Source of the DNA: Paractinoplanes abujensis
Lineage (GTDB): Bacteria; Actinomycetota; Actinomycetes; Mycobacteriales; Micromonosporaceae
Direction: 5' to 3'
DNA length: 64,000 bases
Assembly: GCF_014204895.1 (NCBI RefSeq)
Contig: NZ_JACHMF010000001.1
Span: 6,696,001-6,760,000, forward strand
Every line of letters starts with the position of its first letter. Position 1 is the first letter of the stretch. This document shows, piece by piece, positions 19,201 to 26,658 of this stretch. The position numbers and the translations under genes were made by a program. The notes under the pieces are model-generated. The model was not told where the DNA came from and searched no databases. It worked only from the letters and a program-made list of their open reading frames with translations.

Positions 19201-20057
19201 CGGATCTGCCGGGCATCGCCCCGCAGTCGCCCGCCCGCGCCAGTGCCCGCGCCTCGGCGAGCGCCCGGGTCTCCCTGCCCGGCCCCGGCGGCCCGGGCAA
19301 CCCGCCGACCGGCATGGCCTCGGCCCCCGCGCTGCCCGGGGCGGCACCCGAGCCGGCCTCGCCCGGTTCGCCCTACGCCGATCGGCCCGGTGGGGACCGT
19401 CCCGGCGGCGGCCGTCCCGGTGAGCCGTACAGCGAGTTGACCACTGACATCGCCGGCCGCGAGCAGCCGTTCGTGCCTGCGCCGGCCTTGCCGCCGATGC
19501 CTCCGGGCCTCAACGGCTTCGACCCGGCCACTCAGCCCCGCTCGAACGGTTTCGGCCCGCCCGGGCAGCAGCCGCCGAACGGCTTCGGCCCCGGTAACGA
19601 CGGCTTCCCGAACCAGCCGGGTCCGGCCAGCCGCGCCACCGTGACACCGCCCACCCCGGAGGAGACGACCAGCTGGCCGGGCGTCGAGGCCGATCAGGGC
19701 CGGTTCGACAGTTTCAAGGCGGAGGAGAAGCCGGCCAAGCCCGCGACCCCGCACGTCCGCATGCTGCCGATCCTGATCTCGGTCATCATCGCCGCGGTGC
19801 TGCTGCTCGGCATCGGCTTCGGCATCGTCTATCTGGTGGCCGGCGGCAACGACAAGTCGCTGTCGGTGATCCAGGGCGAGTGCGTGAAGCGCGAGGGCGA
19901 CTCCGCGGTCAAGGCCGAGTGCTCGGAGTCCGGGTCGTATCAGGTCGCGTCCATCGTGCCCACCGTGGCCGAGTGCGCCGACCCGGGCCAGCCGCACGTG
20001 ATCAACAAGGCGTCGGACGGCAAGCAGCAGGTGCTGTGTCTCAAGGCGAACGGCTGA
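16236..20057 (+). CDS. Giant FG-rich disordered membrane protein with LppU-like C-terminal domain, 1273 aa
   Basis: The first ~1165 residues are low complexity (Pro, Gly, Ala, Ser, Asp) with some three dozen FG dipeptides. Near-repeats of GSARPAGGPFGTPEGDSGAY are densest at residues about 470-730. One membrane helix follows (about 1178-1203, LPILISVIIAAVLLLGIGF). The ~70-residue outer domain has four Cys (GECVKREG, AECSESG, VAECADPG, VLCLKANG) and resembles the LppU/SCO3897 family, in which such a domain follows a membrane anchor. The start ATG has a perfect AGGAGG seven bases upstream. The disordered part should lie in the cytoplasm. Homogeneous codon bias along the whole length supports one intact gene. 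The function is unknown. Confidence 0.85.
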   Translation: MTSEGHYAGSQPAEATSGGPTSDGFPPDTDGQRVSARASAQPPADGFPTSYGPPPQATPNGGSPFVVPVVPTFGQGPDAPRPATGTSYGSARVPGPDDNGNGLPQRTPAPAPEGNGLPQRGAASPYGSVSPGNDNAYGSATPPSAFGPSSVFGAPPSEAPQASAPSAAEPQQPPTGWAPTPAPPARTPPEQNFIQRPGAPLPQRNANPAGTVDSVEGFNGFAAPAGRGAPEQQQQQPQQQSIDPSTGRPPGISAFGDQRVRVPGATLTGLPDAPPPAQTGDSGGFPLRGTPGSGGSAFPTRGGGGSGFPLRGTPGSEPATPATAAPSGELPVRGQQGPFGPPPGAPQLPPASSDFSAFGPASSGPAAVSAENAPHPYGRPEPLADPFGRNPDGQATEGRPAPGGTTEAERGSLPDPFGRSSGEAPVAGVAYGSARPPAQFGPSDDGSADAAFGTRPSAPDSRSAGSSDSAAFGSARPAGGPFGTPEGDSGAYGSARPFGQPEGDSGAYGSARPAGGPFGAPADDHGSARPADPFGRPDSDNDGRPTSPASGSARPAGGPFGTPEGDSGAFGSARPFGDAAAYGSARPTGESDNNSGAAHPYGRSENDQNAFGTARPAGGPFGTPEGDSPAYGSARPAGGPFGASEGDSGSARPADPYGDNNAFGTARPTSPASGSARPFGASEGDSGAYGSARPAGGPFGQPEGGARPTSPAAGSARPAGGPFGAPDGSSSPFGPVQGEGQGAQFGSAFGGGRQDDNGSQFGPRPGSPEPESQSPAQPPSPFGVVREPGAAYGAARPASPFGPGGDDQSGEDAHAPYRRPESPAENNGYPQRVPGAAFGSPAAADNRNGSVPAPRDPSENAVGSARPVTASASVPTTNRTAPVEASEVPPPSAAPQARVYGRPAATEPAVEDEQPPRDSEPSFGADSPFGPRPGNDRPAFGGDSPFGGHPGDSPFGNHPDDDRPEPATGGHGASAYGRLNELDGSGDEPDLPGIAPQSPARASARASASARVSLPGPGGPGNPPTGMASAPALPGAAPEPASPGSPYADRPGGDRPGGGRPGEPYSELTTDIAGREQPFVPAPALPPMPPGLNGFDPATQPRSNGFGPPGQQPPNGFGPGNDGFPNQPGPASRATVTPPTPEETTSWPGVEADQGRFDSFKAEEKPAKPATPHVRMLPILISVIIAAVLLLGIGFGIVYLVAGGNDKSLSVIQGECVKREGDSAVKAECSESGSYQVASIVPTVAECADPGQPHVINKASDGKQQVLCLKANG

Positions 20058-20126
20058 GGCCCGTACGGCTGTCATCCTGACCACCTTCGTGCCGTGCCGG
20101 AGCCATCGGTGCGGCACGATGGTGCG

Positions 20127-21917
20127 ATGACTGGACGTGTGCGGGCCCCGGAGTTGCGGGGTCGTGGCTGGTTGAACACCGGCGGCAAGGACCTGACCCT
20201 CGCCGACCTGCGCGGCAAGATCGTTCTGCTCGACTTCTGGACGTTCTGCTGCATCAACTGCCTGCACGTTCTCGACGAGCTGCGACCGCTGGAGGAGAAG
20301 TACGGCGACGCCCTCGTGGTGATCGGCGTGCACTCCCCGAAGTTCGAGCACGAGCGCGACCCGAAGGCGCTGGCCGCCGCGGTCGAGCGTTACGGCGTGC
20401 ACCACCCCGTCGTCGACGACGGCGACATGCACCTGTGGCAGCAGTACGCGGCGAAGGCCTGGCCCACGCTCGCGGTGATCGACCCGACCGGCTACCTGGT
20501 CGCCTCGATGGCCGGCGAAGGCCACGCCGAGGGCCTGTCCCGGATGATCGACGAGCTCATCGTCAAGCACACCGCCGACGGCACCCTGCATCGTGGCGAC
20601 GGCCCGTACGTGCCGCCCGCCCCCGCCGACACGGTGTTCCGCTTCCCCGGCAAGGCGATCGAACTGCCCGGCGGCCACCTGCTGGTCAGCGACTCGGCCC
20701 GGCATTCGGTCGTCGAGGTCGAGGCGGACGGCGAGACGCTGGTCCGCCGGTTCGGCCGCGGCGAACGCGGCGACCCGTTCAGCGAGCCGCAGGGCCTGCT
20801 CCTGCTCCCGGCTGAGGTCGCGGCCACAGCGGGTTACGACGTGGTGGTGGCCGACACGGTCAACCACCAGCTCCGCGGGCTGCGCCTGGCCGACGGCGAG
20901 ATCACGCTGATCGCCGGTTCCGGTCGGCCGTGGCGCTCCACAGTCGACGAGCATCCGCACGACGCGCTGGCCGCCGACCTGTCCTCACCGTGGGACCTGG
21001 CCTGGTACGACGACCGTGTGATCATCGCCATGGCCGGCATCCACCAGCTGTGGTGGTTCGACCCGATCAAGCGCACGGTCGGGGTCTACGCGGGCACGAC
21101 GGTCGAGTCGCTGCGGGACGGTCCGATTCCCGACGTGTGGATGGCCCAGCCGTCCGGCCTGTCGGTGGGCGGCGACCGGCTGTGGATCGCCGACAGTGAG
21201 ACGTCGGCGCTGCGCTACATCGAGGCGGGCGTCCTGCACACCGCGGCCGGGCAGGGTCTTTTCGACTTCGGGCACGTCGACGGCCCGGGTAAGGAGGCCC
21301 TGCTGCAGCACCCGCTCGGCGTGGCCGCCCTGCCCGACGGCTCGGTGCTGGTCGCGGACACGTACAACGGCGCGATCCGCCGCTACGACCCGCAGGACGA
21401 CGAGGTGTCCACGGTCGACACCGGTCTGGCCGAGCCGAGCGACGTGCTGGTGACCGCCGCCGGCGACGTGTTCGTGGTGGAGTCGTCGGCGCACCGCCTG
21501 ACCCGTCTCGCCCCCGGCGCCGTGCGTACGGTGGCCGGGGAACGTCACCGCACCGAGCGCCCAGCTTCCCCGCTCGCGCCGGGCGAGGTGACCCTCGACG
21601 TGGTCTTCACGCCCGCCCCGGGGCAGAAGCTGGACACCCAGTTCGGCCCGTCGACCCGCCTCGAAGTGTCGTCCGCCCCGCCCGAGCTGCTGCTCTCGGG
21701 GGCCGGGGTGACGACCGACCTGTCCCGCCCCCTGGTGATCAACCCGGCCGTGCCGAAGGGCGTGCTGCAGGTGGTGGCCCAGGCCGCGACCTGTGACGTG
21801 GACGTCGAGTTTGCCGCCTGCCACCTCACCCGGCAGGACTGGGGCGTGCCGATTGTGGTCACCGCCGACGGTCCGGCCCGCCTCCCGCTGATCCTGCGGG
21901 GGATGGACGAGTCCTGA
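20127..21917 (+). CDS. Thioredoxin-like / NHL-repeat protein (NHLRC2-like), 596 aa
   Basis: The N-terminal ~145 residues form a TlpA-like thioredoxin fold with redox motif FWTFCCINC (CxxC: CINC) and a cis-Pro region WPTLAV. Residues about 170-480 contain NHL beta-propeller repeats (PGGHLLVSDSARHSVV, VVVADTVNHQLRGL, SVLVADTYNGAIRRY). A C-terminal beta domain of about 110 residues follows. This layout matches the NHLRC2 family found in bacteria and animals, whose substrate is unknown. No signal peptide is visible, so a cytoplasmic location is likely. The start chosen is ATG at 20127, and an upstream in-frame ATG at 20094 is less likely. Its 3-prime end overlaps the convergent pxpA by 59 bases. 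Confidence 0.85.
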   Translation: MTGRVRAPELRGRGWLNTGGKDLTLADLRGKIVLLDFWTFCCINCLHVLDELRPLEEKYGDALVVIGVHSPKFEHERDPKALAAAVERYGVHHPVVDDGDMHLWQQYAAKAWPTLAVIDPTGYLVASMAGEGHAEGLSRMIDELIVKHTADGTLHRGDGPYVPPAPADTVFRFPGKAIELPGGHLLVSDSARHSVVEVEADGETLVRRFGRGERGDPFSEPQGLLLLPAEVAATAGYDVVVADTVNHQLRGLRLADGEITLIAGSGRPWRSTVDEHPHDALAADLSSPWDLAWYDDRVIIAMAGIHQLWWFDPIKRTVGVYAGTTVESLRDGPIPDVWMAQPSGLSVGGDRLWIADSETSALRYIEAGVLHTAAGQGLFDFGHVDGPGKEALLQHPLGVAALPDGSVLVADTYNGAIRRYDPQDDEVSTVDTGLAEPSDVLVTAAGDVFVVESSAHRLTRLAPGAVRTVAGERHRTERPASPLAPGEVTLDVVFTPAPGQKLDTQFGPSTRLEVSSAPPELLLSGAGVTTDLSRPLVINPAVPKGVLQVVAQAATCDVDVEFAACHLTRQDWGVPIVVTADGPARLPLILRGMDES

Positions 21918-22671
21918 CGAACGGCTCGACCAGCAGCCCCGCCGCCAGCAACCCGGCCCGCACCCGCGCCGCCAGCTGCACTGCGCCGGCGGTGTCCCCG
22001 TGCACGCAGATCGACGCCACCGGCACCGCCACCACCTGCCCGGTGCCGGTCTCGACCTCGCCGTCGGTGGCCATCCGCACGGTCCGAGCCACCACCTCGT
22101 CCGGTTCGTGCAGCACAGCCCCTGCCGCCGACCGCGGCATCAACGTCCCGTCGGCCTGATATCCCCGGTCGGCGAACCCCTCGGCCACCACGGGCAGCCC
22201 GGCCGCGGTCGCCAGCCGGGCCACCACCGAGCCCGGCTGGCACAGCAAAGGCAGATTCCCCCCGTACGCGTTGAGGGCGGCCACCACCGCCCCGGCCTGC
22301 ACGTCGTCGACGGCCGCCGTGTTGTAGAGCGCGCCGTGCGGCTTCACGTAGCCGACGCGCCCCCCAGCGACCCGGCTGAACGCCTCCAACGCCCCGATCT
22401 GGTACAGAATGTCGTCGCGCAGGTCGTCGGGGTCGTAGTCGATTCGCCGCCGCCCGAAGCCGGCCAGGTCGCGATAGCCCACCTGCGCGCCGATGGCGAC
22501 CGAGCGTTCGACGGCCGCCGCACAGATCCGGTGCATCGTGGACGGGTCGCCCGCGTGGAAGCCGCAGGCCACGTTGGCCGAGGTCACGATGTCGAGCAGC
22601 GCCTCGTCGGCGCCGAGGGTCCAGCGGCCGAAGCCCTCGCCGAGGTCCGCGTTCAGGTCAATGGAGCGCAC
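21859..22671 (-). CDS. pxpA: 5-oxoprolinase subunit A (LamB/YcsF family)
   Basis: PxpA acts with PxpB and PxpC to hydrolyse 5-oxoproline (pyroglutamate) to glutamate using ATP. The 270-residue protein starts SIDLNADLGEGFG, the family signature, and contains VTSANVACGFHAGDP, VGYRDLAGFGRR and VKPHGALYN. The GTG start lies inside pxpC (14-base overlap). The C-terminal ~25 residues are Pro/Gly/Arg-rich beyond the domain and overlap the convergent NHL gene. It is the last gene of pxpB-pxpC-pxpA, an order that supports the function. Confidence 0.93.
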   Translation of the reverse strand: MRSIDLNADLGEGFGRWTLGADEALLDIVTSANVACGFHAGDPSTMHRICAAAVERSVAIGAQVGYRDLAGFGRRRIDYDPDDLRDDILYQIGALEAFSRVAGGRVGYVKPHGALYNTAAVDDVQAGAVVAALNAYGGNLPLLCQPGSVVARLATAAGLPVVAEGFADRGYQADGTLMPRSAAGAVLHEPDEVVARTVRMATDGEVETGTGQVVAVPVASICVHGDTAGAVQLAARVRAGLLAAGLLVEPFVRTRPSPAGSAGGGPDRRR

Positions 22672-23485
22672 GGAACCGCACCGTACTCCCCGGCCGGGCC
22701 TGCGCGAGCGGGGTCACGTCGTCGACCACGCCGATCACGGGGTAGCCGCCGGTCGTCGGATGGTCGGCCAGGAAGATCAGTGGCTGCCCGTCGGCCGGCA
22801 CCTGGACCGCGCCCAGCACCAACCCTTCGGGGGGCAGCTCATCGCGGCGGACCCGGCGCAGCGCCTCGCCCGTCAGGCGGCAGCCCACCCGGTTGCTCAT
22901 CGGGCTGACCTGGTACGGGTTCTCGAACAGCTCATTCCCCGCGAACCAGTCGTCGCGCGGCCCCAGCCAGACCCCCAGCTCCACCTCGTCAGCAATCACG
23001 ATGTCGTCCACGAGGTCCGGCAGATCCGCTTCGCAGGGACCGGCAACATCGAGTTCGGCCCCGTCCGCGAGCTTCGGCGGCCCCAGACCCGAGAGCGTGT
23101 CGGTCGACCGGCTGCCCAACACCGGCTCGACGTCAATACCGCCACGAACCGCCACATAGGATCGCACGCCCCGGGTGGCCCGCCCCACTTCCAGAACGGA
23201 TCCCGCCGGCACCTCGATCACCCCCGACACCGGCTCCTTGTCCAGCTTGACCACCGCCACCGCTCCCGTGACCGCCACCCGGGCCGCCCGCGTGAACCGC
23301 AGCGTGCAGCCCATCAGTGTCGTCTCCAGGCCGGCCGCGTCAGATGGGTTACCGACCAGCGTGTTCGCGCGCCGCAGGGCCCGCCCGTCGAGCGCCCCCG
23401 ACCGCGGCACACCCAGATGCGCGTACGAGGGACGCCCTTGATCTTGAACGGTGGTCAGCGGACCAGCCCGCACCACCGTGATCAC
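22658..23485 (-). CDS. pxpC: 5-oxoprolinase subunit C (biotin-dependent carboxyltransferase-like)
   Basis: This is a KipA/allophanate-hydrolase-subunit-2 homologue and the partner of PxpB in the 5-oxoprolinase. The 275-residue protein has the typical opening VVRAGPLTTVQDQGRPSYAH followed by GVPRSGALDGRALRRAN. It also has SYVAVRGGIDVEPVLGSRST near 120 and a closing GGYPVIGVV. It starts with GTG inside the pxpB stop (GTGA overlap), so translation is coupled. Older annotations call such genes urea amidolyase-related, but the linked pxpA makes 5-oxoprolinase the better call. Confidence 0.92.
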   Translation of the reverse strand: MITVVRAGPLTTVQDQGRPSYAHLGVPRSGALDGRALRRANTLVGNPSDAAGLETTLMGCTLRFTRAARVAVTGAVAVVKLDKEPVSGVIEVPAGSVLEVGRATRGVRSYVAVRGGIDVEPVLGSRSTDTLSGLGPPKLADGAELDVAGPCEADLPDLVDDIVIADEVELGVWLGPRDDWFAGNELFENPYQVSPMSNRVGCRLTGEALRRVRRDELPPEGLVLGAVQVPADGQPLIFLADHPTTGGYPVIGVVDDVTPLAQARPGSTVRFRALH

Positions 23486-24087
23486 GCCGCCACCAACCGC
23501 ACGCGCGTGCCCGGGGTGAGCAGTGCGGGAGGCTCACGGCGTACGTCGAAAAGCGACGACGACGTGCGCCCCACCAGGCGCCAGCCGCCCGGCGAAGCGG
23601 TGGGATAGATGCCGCAGTATTCACCGGCCAGTCCGACCGAACCGGCCGGCACGCGGGGCCGTGGGGCGTCGAGCCGGGGCACGGTCAGCCCGTGCCCGCG
23701 CATGTAGGCGAAACCGGGCGCGAACCCGCAGAACGCGACGGTGAATTCCGTCGCCGCCAGCCGCGCGATCGTCGCCTCGGCGGACAGGCGCCAGAGCCCG
23801 GCCACGTCGGCCAGGTCGTCGCCGTCGAACACCGTCGGGACCTCCACCAGCGCCCCCTCCGCAGGGGCGGATGTCGCGGGCGAGGGCGGCGGCCACGCGG
23901 CCAGCAGGGCGTCGGTGCCGGGCGCCACGCCGTCGAGCAGCAGGGTTCGGGCGCCGGGAACGATGTCGATCACTTGCAGGTCACCGGCGTCGCGGCGGGT
24001 CGTCACCAGGCGGCGCCAGGCCTCGACCTCGTCGCCGTCGCGGCATTCGATCAGCAGCGCGGAGGCGCCCGCCCGTCTCAGCCTCAT
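23482..24087 (-). CDS. pxpB: 5-oxoprolinase subunit B (allophanate hydrolase subunit 1 family)
   Basis: This is the first gene of the 5-oxoprolinase operon. The 201-residue protein has the KipI/AHS1 fold signature with FCGFAPGFAYMRG near 125-137 and VPAGSVGLAGEYCGIYP near 155-172. It also has the closing GGWRLVGRT. The ATG at 24087 lies about 30 bases from the -10-like region of the divergent hemolysin III gene. The operon removes 5-oxoproline, a damage product of glutamine and glutamate metabolism. Confidence 0.92.
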   Translation of the reverse strand: MRLRRAGASALLIECRDGDEVEAWRRLVTTRRDAGDLQVIDIVPGARTLLLDGVAPGTDALLAAWPPPSPATSAPAEGALVEVPTVFDGDDLADVAGLWRLSAEATIARLAATEFTVAFCGFAPGFAYMRGHGLTVPRLDAPRPRVPAGSVGLAGEYCGIYPTASPGGWRLVGRTSSSLFDVRREPPALLTPGTRVRLVAA

Positions 24088-24127
24088 GGCGTCATCCTGC
24101 CAGTGCCGCAGCTCACCACTCAGAAAA

Positions 24128-24154
24128 TACTGACGGGTAACTTACGATACCGTA
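24128..24154 (+). promoter_or_regulatory. TTAC-N6-GTAA-type dyad upstream of hemolysin III
   Basis: TACTGACGGGTAAC (24128-24141) is identical to the core of the dyad upstream of the acyl-CoA dehydrogenase (29189-29204). It is followed directly by the imperfect palindrome TACGATACCGTA (24143-24154). The pair sits 12-38 bases upstream of the GTG start and probably overlaps the promoter, so a TetR-type regulator site is plausible. Confidence 0.55.
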
Positions 24155-24165
24155 GCCTGAAAAGC

Positions 24166-24843
24166 GTGACGACCTCCGCCCCGTTCCGGATGAAGCCGAC
24201 CGACCTCGGCAAGCCGCGGCTGCGCGGCCGGCTTCATCAATACGCGTTCTTCGTCGCGCTGGTCTGCGGCATCGTGCTGTGCTCGATCGCCCTCAGCCGA
24301 CCGGGCATCGAGCCCTTCCTGAGCGTCCTGATCTACAGCTTCACCGTGTGCGGGCTGTTCGGCATCAGCGCGCTCTACCACCGGCGGGCCTGGAGCGAAC
24401 GTGGCTACCAGATCATGCGCCGGGCCGACCACTCGATGATCTTCATCTTCATCGCCGGCACCTACACCCCGTTCTGCACCCAGTTGCTCTCGCCGGGCAA
24501 GGCGACGCTGATGCTCAGCCTGATCTGGGGCGGCGCGCTCGGCGGCGTGGCGCTCAAGACCATCTGGCCGCATCTGCCGCGCTGGGCCGGCGCCCCGCTC
24601 TATCTGGCCCTGGGCTGGGGTGCGGTCGCGATCCTGCCCGACGTGCTGCACCGCGGCGGCGTCACCACCCTGGTGCTGCTGGCGGTGGGCGGCGTGATCT
24701 ACAGCGTCGGCGCGGTCTTCTACGCGTTGCGACGGCCGAATCCGTGGCCCGAGGTGTTCGGCCACCACGAGTTCTTCCACGCGTGCACGCTGATCGCCGC
24801 GATCTGCCACCACATCGCGATCTACTTCGCGCTCTACGCCTGA
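24166..24843 (+). CDS. Hemolysin III family (PAQR/YqfA) membrane protein
   Basis: This is a seven-helix inner-membrane protein of the hemolysin III/PAQR superfamily. The biochemical role in bacteria is unsettled. The 225-residue protein starts at GTG 24166, and an ATG at 24190 would shorten it by eight residues. Conserved polar residues are visible at SALYHRRAWS (first His), RRADHSMIFIFIAGTYTP (Asp-His) and GHHEFFHACTLIAAICHH (terminal His cluster), the putative zinc site of PAQR proteins. It is divergent from pxpB. The upstream dyad shared with fatty-acid-oxidation genes suggests a link to membrane lipid state. Confidence 0.9.
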   Translation: MTTSAPFRMKPTDLGKPRLRGRLHQYAFFVALVCGIVLCSIALSRPGIEPFLSVLIYSFTVCGLFGISALYHRRAWSERGYQIMRRADHSMIFIFIAGTYTPFCTQLLSPGKATLMLSLIWGGALGGVALKTIWPHLPRWAGAPLYLALGWGAVAILPDVLHRGGVTTLVLLAVGGVIYSVGAVFYALRRPNPWPEVFGHHEFFHACTLIAAICHHIAIYFALYA

Positions 24844-24865
24844 GTCGCTCTACGCCTGAGTCGCT

Positions 24866-25240
24866 CTAAGCCTGAAGGACCCGTACGCCCGGGTTGTCGT
24901 AGGCGACCCGGGCCGCCTGCACGTCGTCGATGTGCATCTCGGCCCACTTCTCCAGCGCGCCCACCAGGTCGAGCAGGCTGCGGCCGAGCTCGGTGAGCGC
25001 GTAGTCGACCCGGGGCGGCACCTCGGCGTACACCGTGCGGCCGATCAGACCGTCCCGCTCGAGCCCGCGCAGGGTCTGGGTGAGCATCTTGGGGCTGACC
25101 CCCTCGATGCGCTTGGCCAGCGCCGAATAACGCTGCGGGCCGTCGGCCAGCATCATCACGGCCAGGACGCTCCACGTGTCGCCGATCCGGTCGAGGATCT
25201 GCCGGCTGGGACAATCTTTCGCGTACGCACTGGGTTCCAC
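24866..25240 (-). CDS. HxlR-family redox-responsive regulator
   Basis: This is a winged-helix repressor of the HxlR/YodB/QorR group. The 124-residue protein (GTG at 25240) has SRQILDRIGDTWSVLAVMML at the N-terminus, then GVSPKMLTQTLRGLERDGLIGR (recognition helix and wing). Its only cysteine is Cys10 (KDCPSR), at the conserved position used for thiol sensing in QorR/HypR/YodB. It is divergent from a QorB-like quinone reductase, the classical pairing in which the regulator represses the reductase until quinones or diamide modify the Cys. An upstream ATG at 25336 is open but would run through the shared promoter region. Confidence 0.88.
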   Translation of the reverse strand: MEPSAYAKDCPSRQILDRIGDTWSVLAVMMLADGPQRYSALAKRIEGVSPKMLTQTLRGLERDGLIGRTVYAEVPPRVDYALTELGRSLLDLVGALEKWAEMHIDDVQAARVAYDNPGVRVLQA

Positions 25241-25267
25241 CTGTTTACTATCCCTCGGGTGAGTACT

Positions 25268-25281
25268 GCACTTCAAGGTGC
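25268..25281. promoter_or_regulatory. Candidate HxlR operator
   Basis: GCAC-TTCAAG-GTGC forms a dyad (25268-25271 / 25278-25281) midway between the divergent HxlR and QorB-like starts. A second weak dyad TACT-N12-AGTA lies just to its left. Placement is suggestive, but no match to a known consensus is claimed. Confidence 0.35.
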
Positions 25282-25358
25282 CTTCTATCGAATGGGAAGT
25301 GATCTCTGAGCTGCACCGTTGGCTCATATGGTTCAAGGATCAACTACAGGAGGACCAC

Positions 25359-26198
25359 ATGACCATCGTCGTGACGGGCGCCACCGGGCACCTCGGCCGG
25401 CTCACCATCCAGTCGCTGCTCGCCAAGGGCGTCCCCGCGAGCGAGATCGTCGGCCTCGGCCGCCAGACCGACAAGATCGCCGACCTCGGCATCACGGTCA
25501 AGCAGGTCGCGTACGAGGATCCGGAGGCGCTGCGAGCGGCGTTCGAAGGCGCCGACAAGGTCCTTTTCATCTCCGGCAGCGAGGCCGGCAACCGGCTGGC
25601 CCAGCACACCAACGTGGTCGCCGCGGCCAAGGCCGCCCAGGTGGGCCTGCTCGTCTACACCAGCATCACGAAGGCCGACACGAGCGACCTCAAGCTCGCC
25701 GAGGAGCACGCCGCCACCGAGAAGCTGATCACCGAGTCCGGCCTGCCGTACGCGTTCCTCCGCAACAGCTGGTATCTCGAGAACTACGACGTCGCGCAGG
25801 GCCTGGAGCACGGGTTCTTCGGCGCCGCGGCCGACGGCCGGATCAGCGCCGCCAAGCGGGCCGACTACGCCGAGGCGGCCGCCGCGGTCCTCACCACCGA
25901 CGGGCAGGCGGGCAAGATCTACGAGTTGGGTGGGCCGGGCTTCACCATGGCCGAGTTCGCCGCCGAGGTCGCCGAGCAGTCGGGCCGCCCGGTCACCTAC
26001 ACCGACCTGGGCGAGGACAAGTACCGCGAGATGCTGGTCGGGGTGGGGCTGCCCGAGGCGTTCGCGGCGATTCTGGCCGACTCCGACCGGGGCGCCGCGA
26101 ATGGCGGGCTCTACGCTCCCGCGGACGACCTCGAGTCGCTGCTCGGCCGCCCGGCGACGTCGCTGAAGACGTACGTGAGTGAAGCTCTCAAGTCCTGA
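25359..26198 (+). CDS. NAD(P)-dependent quinone oxidoreductase (QorB/NmrA-like SDR)
   Basis: This is an atypical short-chain dehydrogenase similar to E. coli QorB, which reduces quinones with NADPH and protects against quinone and thiol stress. The 279-residue protein has the nucleotide-binding motif VVTGATGHLGRL at residues 4-15. It also has the QorB-like segments LVYTSITKADTS near 105-115 and LRNSWYLENYD near 145. A perfect GGAGG precedes the ATG at 25359. Expression is probably controlled by the divergent HxlR regulator. A strong terminator follows the stop. Confidence 0.88.
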   Translation: MTIVVTGATGHLGRLTIQSLLAKGVPASEIVGLGRQTDKIADLGITVKQVAYEDPEALRAAFEGADKVLFISGSEAGNRLAQHTNVVAAAKAAQVGLLVYTSITKADTSDLKLAEEHAATEKLITESGLPYAFLRNSWYLENYDVAQGLEHGFFGAAADGRISAAKRADYAEAAAAVLTTDGQAGKIYELGGPGFTMAEFAAEVAEQSGRPVTYTDLGEDKYREMLVGVGLPEAFAAILADSDRGAANGGLYAPADDLESLLGRPATSLKTYVSEALKS

Positions 26199-26208
26199 GA
26201 CACGCGCG

Positions 26209-26253
26209 CGACGCCGGCAGCCGCCAGGGGGATGAGCGGCTACCGGCGTCGCG
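26209..26253. terminator. Strong terminator hairpin
   Basis: GCGACGCCGG-C-AGCCGC pairs with GCGGCT-A-CCGGCGTCGC across a short loop, followed by GAGTCTTTG. It lies between the convergent quinone reductase and the DUF6458 gene. Confidence 0.75.
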
Positions 26254-26267
26254 AGTCTTTGTGCGGA

Positions 26268-26570
26268 TTACTGGTAGGCGGGCGGCGGGGGCGGGGGAAC
26301 GTCCTCGCGGCGGGTCTCCCGGTATTCGCTGCGAACCTGCTGGTTGGGGTAGACCGGAGCGCCCGCGGCCGGCTCGGCCGAGGTCTGCCGCGTCACGACG
26401 GTGCGGCGCCGGCTGTTCCAGAACCAGAGCGTGATGACCAGGCCGACCAGGCCGGCCGCCATCAGGATCCACCCGATGATGTTGATGTCGATCCCGCTGA
26501 TGTCCGCGTTGACGGCGAACGCCAGGATCGCGCCCAACGCCAGCAGGAAGATGCTTCCGCCGATGCCCAT
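26268..26570 (-). CDS. DUF6458 family small membrane protein
   Basis: This is a 100-residue protein whose start MGIGGSIFLLALGAILAFAV is typical of DUF6458, a family of unknown function common in actinobacteria. It has two membrane helices (about 4-20 and 30-50, IIGWILMAAGLVGLVITLWF). A basic RRRT stop-transfer signal and a cytoplasmic Pro-rich tail (PPPPPPAYQ at the end) follow. GAGGAGG precedes the ATG. It stands alone between two terminators. Confidence 0.85.
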   Translation of the reverse strand: MGIGGSIFLLALGAILAFAVNADISGIDINIIGWILMAAGLVGLVITLWFWNSRRRTVVTRQTSAEPAAGAPVYPNQQVRSEYRETRREDVPPPPPPAYQ

Positions 26571-26658
26571 CGCGGGCCTCCTCGAACTTCACCATGGTCA
26601 ATGCGTCGCTGTGGGGTTTACCCACCCGCTCCGATCCTCAATCAGGCAAGCTGGACAC

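Noticed and set aside
17050..19440. 796-codon plus-strand frame inside the FG-rich gene
   Set aside because: It encodes only Pro/Arg/Ala runs. The 1273-aa frame ends in a recognisable membrane helix and LppU-like domain and has the AGGAGG start.
24128..24141. Assigning the TTAC-N6-GTAA dyad to a named regulator
   Set aside because: It does not match the KstR, KstR2 or MerR-type LiuR motifs that I know, so only a generic TetR-like site is proposed.
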